Shown: piece by piece, positions 34,068 to 45,747 of the stretch
How positions within the stretch are numbered: the stretch's first letter is position 1
Layout of the letters: each line of letters begins with the position of its first letter
NCBI RefSeq assembly: GCF_000835495.1
Contig: NW_015622547.1
Span: 1,674,001 to 1,738,000 of the forward strand
Direction of reading: 5' to 3'
Length of the DNA: 64,000 nucleotides
Source: Cladophialophora immunda
Lineage: Eukaryota > Ascomycota > Eurotiomycetes > Chaetothyriales > Herpotrichiellaceae
Position numbers and translations under genes: made by a program
Notes under the pieces: generated by a model
What the model was told of the DNA's origin: nothing
The model's input: the letters and a program-made list of their open reading frames with translations, nothing else
Databases searched by the model: none

Positions 34068-34696
34068 ATGCCGACCATCCGCAGAGTCCAGCCGTCGGAC
34101 TTGTTCCATCTCAATCTGTGCAACCTCGATCCGTACACGGAAAACTATGACCTGAACTTCTATCTGACATATCTTATGAGATGGCCTTCGCTGTTCCAAT
34201 GCATCGAAGAGCACGGCCAGATTGTCGGTTATATCATTGGCAAGGTCGAGACATCGCCTGCTCACTTGCAGTAAGTAATCTGCTTCTCACCTGAACGCGA
34301 CAAAAAGCCCTAAGAGACATTTCTTGCAGAGGAACACCGCATTACTTACCGTGGCATGGCCACATCACGGCCCTGTCGATAGCACCACAGTATCGGCGGC
34401 TGGGATATGGGAAACTTCTGAGCGAGTCCCTCGAGAAGGCTTGCAATCAACAGGACGCCTGGTTCGTGGATCTCTTTGTTCGGGCGAGCAACAAGAACGC
34501 CATCAAAATGTATCACAGCATGGGCTACTCGACCTACCGCACGGTGGTTAAGTACTACTCGGATGATCCAACTGGAGTATCGAAGGAGGGAGAGGACGCG
34601 CTGGACATGAGGAAACCTCTGGATCGGGACAAGGACCGAATTCATGTCAGGGAAAATGGGGAAAGCTTCATGGTCGATCCGGAGGATGTCTTTTGA
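34068..34696 (+). CDS. NAT3: N-terminal acetyltransferase B catalytic subunit (Nat3/Naa20)
   Basis: Two exons, 34068-34270 and 34330-34696, give 189 residues. The 59-bp intron (GTAAGT ... TTGCAG) joins HLQ to GTPHYLPWHGHITALSIAP in frame. The opening MPTIRRVQPSDLFHLNLCNL and the segment LTYLMRWPSLFQ are diagnostic of NatB. The GNAT acetyl-CoA loop is Q-Y-R-R-L-G-Y-G-K, followed by FVDLFVRASNKNAIKMYHSM and YSTYRTVVKYY. NatB acetylates, co-translationally on ribosomes, proteins starting Met-Asp, Met-Glu, Met-Asn or Met-Gln, in complex with Mdm20/Naa25, which is not in this window. The end (RENGESFMVDPEDVF) is also typical. Length matches the family. Confidence 0.93.
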
Positions 34697-35590
34697 ACGG
34701 CTGGTATGATGAAGAACGAATGAGACAACACGAGTTGAATGTTGGATTTCCAGCCATATGTCGAAGAGACCACTCTCCCTCTTCCCGCGTTCGATGCGCC
34801 TCGTACTGCCGCACCCATAATTCACCTGCACCTCCTACGGTCAGTATCACTCTCCCTCGCCAAGCTACCTACATACACACTTCAGGTCTCCACTGACAAA
34901 ATTCACAGTGATATATTTTATGTCCTCGCAAATCTGGTCAACATATAACCCAATCTGCGAGGAGTGCAATTAGCGATATAAAAGAGACCTTCATAACTGC
35001 TACCACTTCGAGTCGAGGGATATGTGTCCGTAAAGGTTCACATTCTATCGGGTTTGGCGGGCGGGGCCTTCCCCCCTCCGTTGATGGATGATATGGGCTT
35101 CGCTGCTTGCCAAAGGGTAGCAGAAGGTCTCTCAGCCTATATCGTCCATCAACAATTCACACATATGGTACGATATGCGTATTGTGGCTTCCTCGCTTAC
35201 CCTAATGGGTAAGCTGGAAATATCAGAAAATAATTTCTGAATAAACACAATACCATACATGACTACCATAGAAAAACAACCGGTTCCCCTGAGGCTGCTG
35301 TAAGATTGCTCGAGAACGCTCCCCACCGGGGGGAGGACAGGAGCCGCAGCACCCACAGGCGGAACTGGTTGTAGGGGGGAAGGTAAGATAGACGCCATAA
35401 CCTGGGAATTCAAATCTTTTTGTCGTTTGACCGGACTGAGCCCTTTTCTTTTTGCAAAGTCACTAAAGAGGAGAATCAAAATCATATTTTTATCCTAATT
35501 TCCAAGGGAGGATAGAATCTCCGTAAACTTAGTGCCGGAGGAAGGAAGTACAAGCTGAAGGAGGCCTCCCTCTTATCAGTATACTTCTGA
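34697..35590. other. Intergenic between convergent genes (0.9 kb)
   Basis: 3' flanks of NAT3 and the cytidine deaminase. Small frames only; no domain. Confidence 0.5.
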
Positions 35591-36309
35591 CTACCCTTCG
35601 ACCATCTTCCCTAAACCTACCACTTCCTTCTTTCCCGGGTTTCTCTCAATATCATTCGGCCCAAAACTCATCGGCAACAGCTCGCCAATAGTCATTCGGA
35701 AGACCTCCCCGTCCAGCCCGTCCTTCCCATACATATATATCGGTAGGTCCCGAGAAGTGGCAAACTCGTTGATAAACTGGCGACACATCCCGCAGGGGGA
35801 AGCTGGCGGGAAAATATCCGTAGCCACGCCAATGGCTCGGATGACGGGCATCTCTGGTCGAGGCATGGAGGCCACGAGCGGGGCGATGGCGCACCGCTCC
35901 GCGCAGATGCCCACAGGGGTCGAGGCGACTTCGACATTGGCGCCGGTGTGGAATGTCCCATCTGAGAGGAGGACGGAGGCGCCGACGCGGAAGTTAGAGT
36001 AAGGACCTGGGGGAGATTGGTGATATGGTCAATGGATGATGCTCTGAACAAACGTTTCGCGAGCTTTTGGTGGCCGGAGAGATAGCGGCGGGGGTATTCT
36101 CTTGCCCGGCTTAGAGCAAACTCCTTTTCTTCCTTTCTTTTGAGCGAGCTGAATCGTTTGCGATGCCTGTTGCGGTAATGCCGCGCTGCCGCCATCCACT
36201 TTGGGGTTGTGGTTCACTCACAGTATGCTTTAGCCTTTGCCTCAATTGCCAGGGTGGCCAGCTTGGTCAATTCAGCGTCCGATAAGGGCGCTAGAGCTCT
36301 ATTCGCCAT
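35591..36309 (-). CDS. CDD1: Cytidine deaminase
   Basis: Two exons, 36309-36222 and 36006-35591, give 167 residues. The intron (215 bp) is the longest resolved here; it ends in a pyrimidine-rich CTCCCCCAG and restores AYCPYSNFRVGA, the conserved opening of the CDA fold. The active site is complete: Cys64-Ala-Glu66 in GICAERCAIAP (Glu66 shuttles the proton), and Cys101 and Cys104 in SPCGMCRQF complete the zinc site. The substrate loop reads GANVEVASTP. It hydrolyses cytidine and deoxycytidine to the uridine forms in pyrimidine salvage, as a homotetramer in the cytosol. Length is usual for fungal Cdd1. The N-terminal helix (LSDAELTKLATLAIEAK) is normal. Confidence 0.92.
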
Positions 36310-36616
36310 AATGATGATACCTGGGACTTTGAAATCGTGCAGTTGGCTTCGCCTCAAAGGACAACACAGGGGCAAGAACGTATTAGCTAAGTATTTTACA
36401 GATTTTGTTGAAGGATGAAAAATGGTGCAAGGTTTGGAGTGGTAGCCTTGCCAAGAGTTTTAGGATCCCACAGCCTTGCGTACCAAGAGTCCAGACGGAG
36501 GTGCATCGCTTTATCAGCTCCTACGAGACGTCTCCATTTGGACTACGCGGGTCCATTACGAGCAGTAACGCTGCAACCTGCGTAGTCTCGCGGCTTAGAG
36601 CCTTCCTTGGTCGCGG
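36310..36616. other. Short intergenic gap
   Basis: 307 bases upstream of the cytidine deaminase start and downstream of the next minus-strand gene. Nothing recognised. Confidence 0.5.
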
Positions 36617-38068
36617 TCATGGGCATCCCTTTTTCTTCTTCGTCGGCTCAATCAGCGGCAGCAACTTTGGTGTCGGCATGAAAATGATGTCGCTCATGCA
36701 ATCCCGGATGTACACGAAGCTATTCCAGGGATTCTCCCATGTGTCAATGACATATGGAGGGAGGTCCAAAGAGGTCCACCCAACCACCCCCCGTAATCGG
36801 GCCTGTAATGCGAGTGTTGTTTTGCCGAATCTGTTGGGGTCTGACCCGTCCATTCTATATTTAGTTGCGAGTAGATCAAGAAGCATCTGTTTCTCCTCTT
36901 TCGTGGGCTTATAGACCATGCCGCCAGCTTTCGAAGCCTTTTGTGGCGCGTCATTCGGAGCGTCGACACCTGGAGCCACCACCACCGTCACGAGATTGTA
37001 CTCGGGCGAGAGAGGGGTGATTGCCTTCTGAACCCGATAGTCTTGGTCTGGCGTCGTAGCGCCGCTCGAATCGGCGCCGAAAACATCCCCGCCTGTGTCT
37101 ACTATGAGAACAGTCTGTATCCGACGAGTAGCCTGACCTAGCACGGCATGAAATTGATCTGTAAGATCGGCTTTGTCGTCGTCGGAGATCTGGGATCCAG
37201 ATTCGCCCTGGTCCAGCACCATAAATATCTGGGAATGATATGGGAGGGGAATCGTTTCAAGATCGCGACCCTCGGCGGTGGTATCGTTTTTCACCCGAAA
37301 AGTTCCAGCAACAGGTCGCCCGTGCGCTTCCACTGCTCCACCGTGATTGTACACTTCACGCTTGATTCCCAACTTGGAGCCGTTTTTGCCTTGGGATCCT
37401 GTTGCCCAGGTTCGAGTCGAGATCAAGAGGTCCATTTGTTTCTTATGTCGTAGCAATAAGTGACCCAGCAAACTTGCACTGATGATGTCCGACCCTCCAC
37501 CACCGCCAATACCCGCATACTCGTCGCTGGGCGACTGCTCACCAGGTAGGAGATCAGCAAGAGAATGCAGTTGTGATAGATGGTCAAAGGACATGGGCAG
37601 GACAGGCTTCCACGTGGCGCGTAAGGGCGCCAGGTTGTCAAAAGTTGATTCGAGCATTATTTGGTCTTCAACAATCTCCTCGCGTAGACCAATTTGGTCG
37701 GCAAGGGTCCGGAGATCCACGCACGGATTTCGGTTGAAGCCTTCGTAAAGATCATCACCTTTCCGGGCCGCCGCCATCGCTCGACACAAAGCAACGTGAC
37801 ATTCATCATAAATCCGCGCCAGAGTGAACAGAGCTAGTTTCAATGACAACAGACGGAGGGCTTTCATCAGTTGGTCTTCGCCAAGCAGTCGGCATAGCGG
37901 TCGAGTAGAAATCGGATGGACGGTGTTGATATGCTGTCGTCGCAGGACTGTGCGCACATTGCGAGATCCGGTGGTGTAGACTCGTTCTACGTCGCCCACC
38001 AGCTGCTGGAGACGAGTTGCGAGGTTGGATATCAGGGTATGGTCGACATCGTCGGCTACTTGCACCAT
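36617..38068 (-). CDS. Hypothetical protein, 483 residues
   Basis: Single exon with a natural start (MVQVADDVDHTLISNLATRL). Residues 1-130 are helical and mixed-charge. A Gly-rich linker (EYAGIGGGGGSD) lies near residue 190. The C-terminal 180 residues alternate strands and helices, with FMVLDQGESGSQI and TVLIVDTGGDVFGAD (the latter looks like a beta strand-loop with acidic residues), then YNLVTVVVAPGVDAP and a basic end (LIEPTKKKKGCP). The final Lys-rich CP end is not a canonical CaaX box. I do not recognise the family, and no catalytic signature is secure. It is in tandem with the cytidine deaminase on the same strand, with no sign of functional linkage. Confidence 0.6.
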   Translation of the reverse strand: MVQVADDVDHTLISNLATRLQQLVGDVERVYTTGSRNVRTVLRRQHINTVHPISTRPLCRLLGEDQLMKALRLLSLKLALFTLARIYDECHVALCRAMAAARKGDDLYEGFNRNPCVDLRTLADQIGLREEIVEDQIMLESTFDNLAPLRATWKPVLPMSFDHLSQLHSLADLLPGEQSPSDEYAGIGGGGGSDIISASLLGHLLLRHKKQMDLLISTRTWATGSQGKNGSKLGIKREVYNHGGAVEAHGRPVAGTFRVKNDTTAEGRDLETIPLPYHSQIFMVLDQGESGSQISDDDKADLTDQFHAVLGQATRRIQTVLIVDTGGDVFGADSSGATTPDQDYRVQKAITPLSPEYNLVTVVVAPGVDAPNDAPQKASKAGGMVYKPTKEEKQMLLDLLATKYRMDGSDPNRFGKTTLALQARLRGVVGWTSLDLPPYVIDTWENPWNSFVYIRDCMSDIIFMPTPKLLPLIEPTKKKKGCP

Positions 38069-39131
38069 GGCCGTTCATCGGACCAATCTAATCGAGAGGA
38101 TGCAAAACCGGTGAGATAGAAGAGGATTCGGATGCAGGTGGCTTCCACAGCGTCGTGGAAAGCGCTTTAGTATGCGATGGGAAGAGACACAGTTGAATTC
38201 CAAAATTGCGACAATGTACGGAGTAAAGATGATGGAAACCGGCCGTGTGCTCAGCCACCAAACGGGAGGGATGACTACTGCACGCGTTTGACGGGGGCAA
38301 GGGGCCCATGACGCCCATCACTTTCCTTTGGTGTGAAGGCGCGGTGGGCGTGAAAGGGGGAGGCCAGGCTCAAGAAACACCGGCTCGTGACTGGCTGCGT
38401 GGCTTGGACGCGCCGAAGTTCCCTGCAGGTCTTTTGGTCAACTCCCCCAAAGGTCGAGTAGCCGCCTGTCTGACCCCTCGGAGTTTTTCAAAGTCCCCTG
38501 CCACCACCGCCCTTCGACAAATTGTCCATCGTACAAGAGGAGGTCGAGGTGCCCGATCGACGGGTTGGTATTTGCTTTTTCTCTCGGAGAGTTGAACGAA
38601 TCTGTCTGGAGGGGTTCAGAGGTCTGTAGTAATAATGAGGACTAGGACCAAGAGACACAAACACCTGGGATCACAGCAAACAGCGGCCTTGCACACAATG
38701 GACTCGCCTGCAGAGGGTGAGAAATGATGCCTTGTCAGACACTGCCACATGTCGCTGCTTTTAGCTCGGTTAGGTCATGTGCGCAGCCCATTGCAGCAGC
38801 ATGTCGCTAGTGCAATTACGGCTAAGTTAGTCTTGGCAGACTTGAGAGGGAACTTTGGTCAGCCGCATCTCGAACCTCACTTCTTCCATGTCCAACCCCT
38901 CCTCGACATACAACCTTGCTCCTGTGCCTTGTGCGACTTGCCTGTTGAGTTGAGCGTTCTCGCGGGCCCTTTGGTCTTCGACGTTTTCCTCTACGGGATA
39001 TAGCCTTGTATGAAACTAAGCCTGCCGAGCCTCCTCTGGTCCCTTCTTTTCTGATTTAGTGCTCGATTTCGCCTTCTCGACTTTTTGCCTCCCCATCAAC
39101 TCTATGACTCCGCAATCGTGTGCGACTAACA
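38069..39131. other. Intergenic between divergent genes (1.1 kb)
   Basis: Promoter regions of the 483-residue orphan (minus) and the Clr5-domain gene (plus). No further features. Confidence 0.5.
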
Positions 39132-40856
39132 ATGACTGAATCGATGGCATCTCCCAGCAAAGACCAGAGGCGCGCTCCGTCTCAAGCTGAGTGGGAGAAG
39201 TTCCGACCTGTCTTCACTCAGTTGTACATTGAAGAAAACCGTCCCCTACCTGAGGTGATGGGGATCATGAGAGAGAAGCATGGATTATGGGCCAGGTGAG
39301 CTCCAGCTCTAGACAATGCCACTCCTTGGTGCTAATTGTAGTTCCACAGTGAGAAGATGTATAAGAACAAAATTAAGCATTGGGGTTTGCGGAAATACCT
39401 CAAGGAGGGCGAGGCTAAGCAGATCATGGAAGGCGAGGTACCGACAGCCAGCAGAGACTTAGATTTGGATGCTCTGAAGAAAAAGGCCGAACGTGCTTTA
39501 AAGCGGAAGCGAAATCGCAAGTCATCGTCATCCAACGCACAAGCTTCTCCGCCAGCTTCGCCGCCCGCATCTCCGACAGCATCTCCGCTAGCTTCAGAGC
39601 CGTCGCCTTCAGCCTCGTCTCCTCCTCCACCTTCTCCAGTTTGTGAAGCGGTGGTACAATGGTCAAAGCCAGCAGAACCGCTCCCGACCATCGTCGTTCC
39701 GCCGCCCGAAAGATTTCGGGTTGTTAATGTCGCCGAGCAATTTCTCTTCAACCTGCGCGGATGGACCCACGACGCATTCGTTCATGGTGATTGGGATACT
39801 CTGTCTTCTACCCAGCATCACCGCGGGCGCCAGGCATCACGTCTTCTCTCTTCGAGTCTAACCGCGGGAATTAACCTCTTCGACAATGGAAAGCCGACGC
39901 TTGCTTGGGCACAATGGGGAAAGGCCTTTGCAGGTTTCCAGAATCCCGAATTGTTCAAATCTTGGTATTACGAAATACCAATGGCCTTACTTTTCGAAGT
40001 CGGTCGAGTGGCCGTCAGTGGCCACCATCAGCTCGCTGCGGTGCTCCTCAAGAATGTCAAACGGTGGGCGCATACATTTCTGGATCCAAAGGATTCACGC
40101 CACGCCCTCTTCAGCGTCTTTGGTGAACTTGAAGTTGATCAACTACAAGACCTATACAAACGTGCCGCCCGCTCTATGTACGATGGTCTTGAAACGCGAA
40201 TTGATAAGCGCAATAAGCTCTTATACGAGGTTCGACTTAACCGAGCTCTGGACCTTCTGTGGTACGATCCAGAAACGGACTTGACCGAATGGCTTCCACA
40301 GATCTCAGAAGTTGACGCCGTCTCCCCAGGATTGTCCGTGTACTTCCTGCTTCTACAAGCTTACAGACTTGTCGCCCAGGACCAGTACGATGAAGCTGAC
40401 GACATTTGTTCGCAAGTGCAGCGTAGGCTTACAATCTTGAAAGAAACTCCAGGAAGCATAGACCTTTGGCGAGTAGGACTTGCTTATCGCCGACTTGGGC
40501 GACAACAACATGCCAAAGGCCGCATTGCCGACGCACGTCGGAGTTTCAACACGGCGCTAAAATATGTGCAGAATAACAACGACCTGTCAAAATCCGTTCT
40601 GATCGAGATCTGCCAGCGTCAGCAAAGCATGGCAAACATGATGCAAGACGCTGAGGATGTCTTCTTCTGGACCAAAATGCTTGAGTCCTTGGAGCAGGAC
40701 ACCAAAGCAACACAAGTAATCGAGGAACTCGACCCATCCAAGGATGAAGACGAGAGCGAGAGTGAAGACGAAGGCGAAAAGCTTCGAGGAAAAAAGAGGC
40801 GAATATCACCTAATCCCGGCCGGAGTTCCACGCCCGCTCGACGGGGCACCTGGTAA
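39132..40856 (+). CDS. Clr5-domain protein with TPR-like repeats
   Basis: Two exons, 39132-39295 and 39350-40856, give 556 residues. The 54-bp intron (GTGAGC, branch GCTAATT, acceptor CCACAG) falls inside the Clr5 domain, which reads EWEKFRPVFTQLYIEENRPL, EVMGIMREKHGLWASEKMYK and KIKHWGLRKY over about residues 20-71. Clr5 domains occur by the dozen in ascomycetes and are named from the S. pombe silencing factor Clr5, presumably DNA-binding. A Pro/Ser/Ala run follows (repeats of A-S-P-P). The rest is helical, with TPR-like pairs (LLQAYRLVAQDQYDEADDIC; LAYRRLGRQQHAKGRIADAR). An acidic stretch (SKDEDESESEDEGEK) and basic end suggest nuclear location. Likely a chromatin or transcription factor; target unknown. 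Confidence 0.8.
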
Positions 40857-41690
40857 CCTTGAAGTTGGAAGACCAGCGAAATCAAAGCACCCTCTTCGAC
40901 TTGAGACTTTACGAGACCATGAATTTATGAAGTGACGATTTCTACCCTGTTCCCCAGTTGAGCGAATTTGAAGGAGTTTAGGATTGAAAAGAATGCAAGC
41001 ATGATTGGGGGATCTGCAAGTGACCGGTTTCTCTCTGAAATTTGTGAGGCATTTGTCCCGCTCGTGAGGACGAGAGAGCCTTAGGCACCCGTGACCGGAA
41101 GTGATTGTTCGTTCCATTTACACAGCAGGGAAAGAGCAGGCGATATTATCAACATCAGTGTTTCAAAGCGCGAGTTGCGTATCTGATGTACTTATACATA
41201 TTCGGTACATGTGATTTGAGTGAGAGGACTCCAGCTTTTTTGAATTGGGAAGGAGCTTTTTATATAGCCTTGTAGTCAGTCACCTTGCTTAGTTCTCTCA
41301 TCAACCGGTATTGCTCTCCTCCAGCTTCTATCCTCTGACAGGTCTCGTTGTGCATCTGCTTCACAATCTCGCCATCTTCCTGGCGGCCTGATCATTTCGT
41401 CCATTTTGGTGAGGGAAGAGTCTCTCTGCCGTATGCGACTCACTAGTCGTTCCTGATTTCGAGTGGTGATTTTCTGTGATACAATCTCCGACAACGCTGT
41501 TGAGCTTTGAGAGGCGATATGCGGACAGGAGAAAGCCACCCTCCCAGACCCTCGGTTGAGGCGTTGTCATTATGTTGTACAGAAGTTCGACTGCCTGCCC
41601 AAGTACCGCTATTCGAGGACACGAAGCCAGGGGGCTGTGGGCATCTTCAGTATGATCCACGAATTCCTCGAACCGGGCCAATGATTTTCA
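40857..41690. other. Intergenic between convergent genes (0.8 kb)
   Basis: 3' flanks of the Clr5 gene and clpP. No gene recognised. Confidence 0.5.
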
Positions 41691-42563
41691 TCACGTCTCT
41701 TCGGTCGTCGTTGTCTCGGGCTTCTTCTTCCTGCTGGCCAGGATCTCATCGACGACGCCCAACTCCAAGGCCTCCTCGGCGCTCAGGAAGTAGTCGCGCT
41801 CCATCATCCTCTCGATCTCGTCGACCGTCATCTTCTTCTTGCCCGTCAGGTGGCGCTCGTAGATCCGGTTCAGCTGCGTGCGGATGCGGAGGATCTCTTT
41901 GGCGTGGATGGCGATGTCGGCCGCGGTGCCGTAGTGGCCGCCGCTGGGCTGGTGCAGCATGATGCTCGAGTGCGGCAGGCAGTAGCGCTTGCCCGCCGCG
42001 CCGCCCGCGAGGAGCAGGCTGCCCATGGAGGCGGCCTGGCCAAGCACGAGCGTCGACACCTCGGGCACGATGTAGTTCATGCAGTCGTAGATCGAGAGGC
42101 CCGCCGTCACGCTCCCGCCCGGCGAGTTGATGTACATGGAGATGGGCCGGTCAGACTCGGCCTCGAGGTACAGGAGGGACGCGGTGACCGTGGCGGCCAT
42201 GCGGTCGTCGACTTCGCCGTACACGGCGACGATGCGCTCCTTGAGGAGCCGCGAGAAGAGGTCCGTCGTGTGCGTCAGGCCCGCGATTGTCTCGGTGCTG
42301 GTAGATGCCAAAGCAACGACACCCACGTCAGCTCATTTCCTCTTCCAGACCATTGAATAGAAAAAGAAAAAAGGCACCTCGAGTGCTGTAAAGGTAGCCG
42401 AGAACACTTACACGAAAGGCACCGGGAGCCAGGACGTCGGAGGGGCAGATCTTGAGTATTGTCGTCTCTGCGCAGGCAGGTTTTGCAGCGTGGCGCCACT
42501 CCATGCTGCCCGCACTGGTAATCGTGCGGGCAGCTGTGGTACTGCGCGGAGGAGGTGGCGCAT
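41691..42563 (-). CDS. clpP: Mitochondrial ATP-dependent Clp protease proteolytic subunit
   Basis: Two exons, 42563-42412 and 42297-41691 (114-bp intron), give 252 residues. Exon 1 encodes a mitochondrial presequence rich in Arg, Ala, Leu and Gln ([20 protein letters not shown], ending [10 protein letters not shown]), then PFVTETIAGL, where the mature ClpP fold begins. The catalytic triad is complete: Ser141 in [10 protein letters not shown], His166 in IMLHQPSGG and Asp219 in [11 protein letters not shown]. The handle and ring motifs [14 protein letters not shown] and VVDEIL are normal. ClpP forms two stacked heptamers capped by ClpX in the mitochondrial matrix. It is absent from the baker's and fission yeasts but kept in many filamentous fungi. 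The C-terminus has a Lys/Glu/Thr tail. Confidence 0.95.
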
Positions 42564-43444
42564 CCTTGCTCAATATGTGGACAGCGCAGGAAATAAGGCT
42601 CGCTGTCGAGGGAAGGGGAATTGAAAGCTTGCGCCCTCAACGGCGATATTTTGAGAGGGTGCACCTCGCAAGGCTGAGCACGGCGGAGCAACTAGACAAA
42701 AAGGGACGCGAGGCTGAGGTAGGCGAGGGATGCACTTCATAACATTCCGCACGTGTGCTATGGGTAGCAGTATAGGAGCATATATCCAATTCTGATTGAG
42801 TCTTATTAGGTTCTACACAATGTACTTTTCTTCACCCGTTGTACTGCTGTTGGTCCATTACTTGGTAAGGAGCAAATTATGCCGGAAAGGTAAGGCTGGT
42901 ACCGAATATTGAGTGTAATCTTGCTGTTGGGGTCTTATTTATCTTGCTGTGGAATTCGGGGTCACGCTGTAAATGCACAGTAGTCCATTTTGCGCCTGTG
43001 ATCTAGATCCGTAAGACCCGGGATCCGAGTGCATGACTCCAACGCAAGGTCACCCAAATAATATCGCTCGACCAGTCCGCTTACAAGCCTTTCGGCGTGA
43101 AATGATGTCGCCGGCTCGGTGTTGCTTTGCCTCGTTTCGCTGAAGCAGTGGAGCGCGCCAAAATGATGGGGAATGCCCATTCGGATGTCGCTTTCGCAAA
43201 GTCCTATACATTCACGGAGCTCGACCAAACCGATATTCGCCTCGGCCAAACTAGATACTAGTCCGCATTTTGTTGTTGCAGAGCGTTGCGAACAGGAGCA
43301 ACGAGAGATGATCTCGCAGTGTCTCGTTCGGCAGCCTGCACTGGAATATGGCCCGATACTGATTGCTCTCTTCTCATCTATGAATGGAGCAGCGCGGCTC
43401 GCACGGCGTAAAGTTGATATTTTGCCCTTGCGGCGCCCATGCAT
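42564..43444. other. Intergenic (0.9 kb), nothing recognised
   Basis: Upstream of clpP and downstream of the Dsc4-like gene. A 160-codon minus-strand frame (42962-43444) directly after that gene's stop looks like translated 3' flank. Confidence 0.5.
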
Positions 43445-44233
43445 TCATCCGGCCCTTGCTCTTGCGGCGGCGAGTCTCAAGAACGCAGCAACGCTTGCCC
43501 GAGCTTGAGCATTTTCAATCGCGGCAGGCGAAGCACCGGGCACTGGTCTTCTGAGTAAGTCTTTGACCCCCTTCTTCAAATCCAGTAATATCACGTCTTC
43601 ATCTGTTGTGGTTTCGCTTCGTTTCTGATGTGTTGCAGCGTCTTCCCTCGATCCTTCGGGCAAAAGGCTTTGCAGTTCGATCCCTTCCTCAGGCATGTCC
43701 ACTTGCGCTTGAGCACGTGACCTTAACTGCCCGGCTTCTTCGGACTCCAGGTCCTGTGGCTGTGACTCTTCGTACGCGAGAGGATCTCCTGAAGCAATTT
43801 GCCTCTCATGACCAGCCACGAGCATAACCAATTGCAGCGAAAAGAGTATCAGGTCCAATATCAGTACAGATGTCCTCGATCTTGGAAGTTCCCCGACGAA
43901 GTCAACGATGATGCCACCATAGAGTCGCTTGGTCCCCGACCTGTTCTGTAGAAGATGTGTCAGGACACAGATGAGATTGACCACGATGACGGGTGTGATA
44001 GCCGCCGGACGATGCTGAACGTGGACCACTTGGTTCAACGCGCGTAGTACGAGGAGGAAGGTAAGATTGTCGCAGATATAGAGGATGCCTAGATGGAGGA
44101 AAACCAGAGCGTCCAGCAAGCGGAGGAGAGAATCGAGATGGTGTTTCTTTTGCTCTGGAATCTCGAGCCTGCGGTCCAGGGTGAGCGAAGGGACAAAGGC
44201 ACCGTCATTATCGGCCGTGTTATTCATTCCCAA
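43445..44233 (-). CDS. dsc4: DSC E3 ubiquitin ligase complex subunit 4-like (DUF1746)
   Basis: Single exon, 262 residues. After a short polar start comes LDSLLRLLDALVFLHLGILY with ICDNLTFLLVLRALNQ (first hydrophobic region, about residues 34-66). A second membrane segment is AAITPVIVVNLICVLTHLL and a third SVLILDLILFSLQLVMLVAG, the layout of DUF1746 proteins. In S. pombe and Aspergillus the Dsc complex is a Golgi E3 ligase that starts cleavage of SREBP under low oxygen or sterol and takes part in endosome/Golgi degradation. The C-terminal half is an acidic disordered tail closing in an Ala/Arg-rich helix. The assignment rests on layout and length rather than a diagnostic motif, so it is moderate. 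An ATG two codons in (MNNTADND) could be the true start. Confidence 0.7.
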   Translation of the reverse strand: MGMNNTADNDGAFVPSLTLDRRLEIPEQKKHHLDSLLRLLDALVFLHLGILYICDNLTFLLVLRALNQVVHVQHRPAAITPVIVVNLICVLTHLLQNRSGTKRLYGGIIVDFVGELPRSRTSVLILDLILFSLQLVMLVAGHERQIASGDPLAYEESQPQDLESEEAGQLRSRAQAQVDMPEEGIELQSLLPEGSREDAATHQKRSETTTDEDVILLDLKKGVKDLLRRPVPGASPAAIENAQARASVAAFLRLAAARARAG

Positions 44234-45747
44234 ACCTGCGGAAGAGAATGATGGAGACGCAAAAGTATCATTGTTGCGTTCCTATGAGGGCCCTCTGTGA
44301 CGAAGAAGCTCGCATGTCGCACGGACGGGATGTTGATGCTGGCCTGTTGCTGTTCGACTGCGCGGTTTCCCAGCTGCTACAGCGACTTGGTCGACGCTAG
44401 TTCCGTATTTGGACGTAAGTGCTGCTGCCCTATAGATTATCCGAACTTGTTCCACCTCGGATGAATTTTGGCTGTGATTCACGCCCAATATGGATCCATC
44501 GGCTGGCTACTTTAACATTGTTGCTATCCTCGCAAGTTGGCAATTGATGCTGGGACTCATGTCGGTCGTTCAGATGTTACTGCAGAGAGCTGGAGCGAAA
44601 GAGACTGCACCCGTCAAATCTGCCCGCGTCCTTTGCCTTTTAAGCCCTCGCCAGATTCCGGTACGTTCTTCGTCTACATACAGGAATGGAATTTGCTGCG
44701 ACTCCCTCGTTGCTAGGCTCCTTGGTCCCGACTTCAAAATTTAGTTCTACTAGCATTCCAAACACGCTGGACAGGTTGCCAAATACCGCGTCACCTTGAG
44801 ATCTTCTAGCTTGCAGAAACCATAAAGCACTTTTGCCTTCTCTTCTCAATGCTAGTTGCCATCAACTGGAATCAGTACGTCACGCATACGGAGGCCCATC
44901 CATTTGGACGCCCACCCATGTGTTTTCAAGGGGGCAAGAATACTAGTGGCGCTTCCATGAGAGGGGCACACTCAGTTGCTGCTAGACGCCAAGGGCCAGA
45001 ATTGAGGAAACTCTTTAGGGTCTCGAATAGCCGATTTCCGCTGCTAGGACTTCTGTCGGAGATAAAAAGCATTCGTCATCACAAATGCGTGTTCGAAAGG
45101 GGGCTATGGCTGTAACCGTGATGGAGGTCAAGTAGCAACGCAGCGGAATGTCCAACGCCAGAAGAGAAGTGGAGAGCTCGCTTGACGTTCCCCTGATTTT
45201 CCTTTCTCTGTCGACATGCTGATGACTCCAGCGCGGGAGTCAGTGACCATGCTTAGATCAGAATCCTCTGTTTGGTCTGTTCTCTGGCCTGGTTGCTTTT
45301 CGTGCCTCGACAATGAAGCCACTAACTCGGCCCCCAATACTTACTTGGGTAATTTAATGTCACTCTAGCTACAACCGTCGTGCTCGCATTGCCAGTCATG
45401 ATTGAACAGTACTAGCTCTGCCATCGATGTAGTCGCTTAATATAGCTAACTCTTCGAGGACGTTGGTAGGGCGTAGTCGTAATACGCCTTGGCAGTACTC
45501 TAGTGTACGTGGGATCCCTACACTAGGAGGGCGACGCCGAAGGTGTCAGAGGACTCGGAACAAGCAGAACACAGTGGGCCTGGTGTACATAAGGCAATGT
45601 CCAGAAGAATTGAGCTCGTTGTGATCCCTCTCACGGTCTGCGGAAAAATGGCTCTTCTCTGTTCGCCGCTTCCAAACATCAGCCATTACCTTGACCAGAG
45701 TTGATGCGCTTCGCGAATGGTGTTGATGGCCTGTTCACCGCTTCTCG
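44234..45747. other. Intergenic between divergent genes (1.5 kb)
   Basis: Promoters of the Dsc4-like gene (minus) and the DUF3431 gene (plus). Small frames at 44490-45337 lack domains. Confidence 0.5.

Noticed and set aside
37408..37422. tRNA B-box-like GGTTCGAGTC
   Set aside because: It lies inside the coding frame of the 483-residue protein with no A box or cloverleaf around it.
42962..43444. 160-codon minus-strand frame adjoining the Dsc4-like gene
   Set aside because: Directly follows that gene's stop codon in 3' flank; no domain and no start context.
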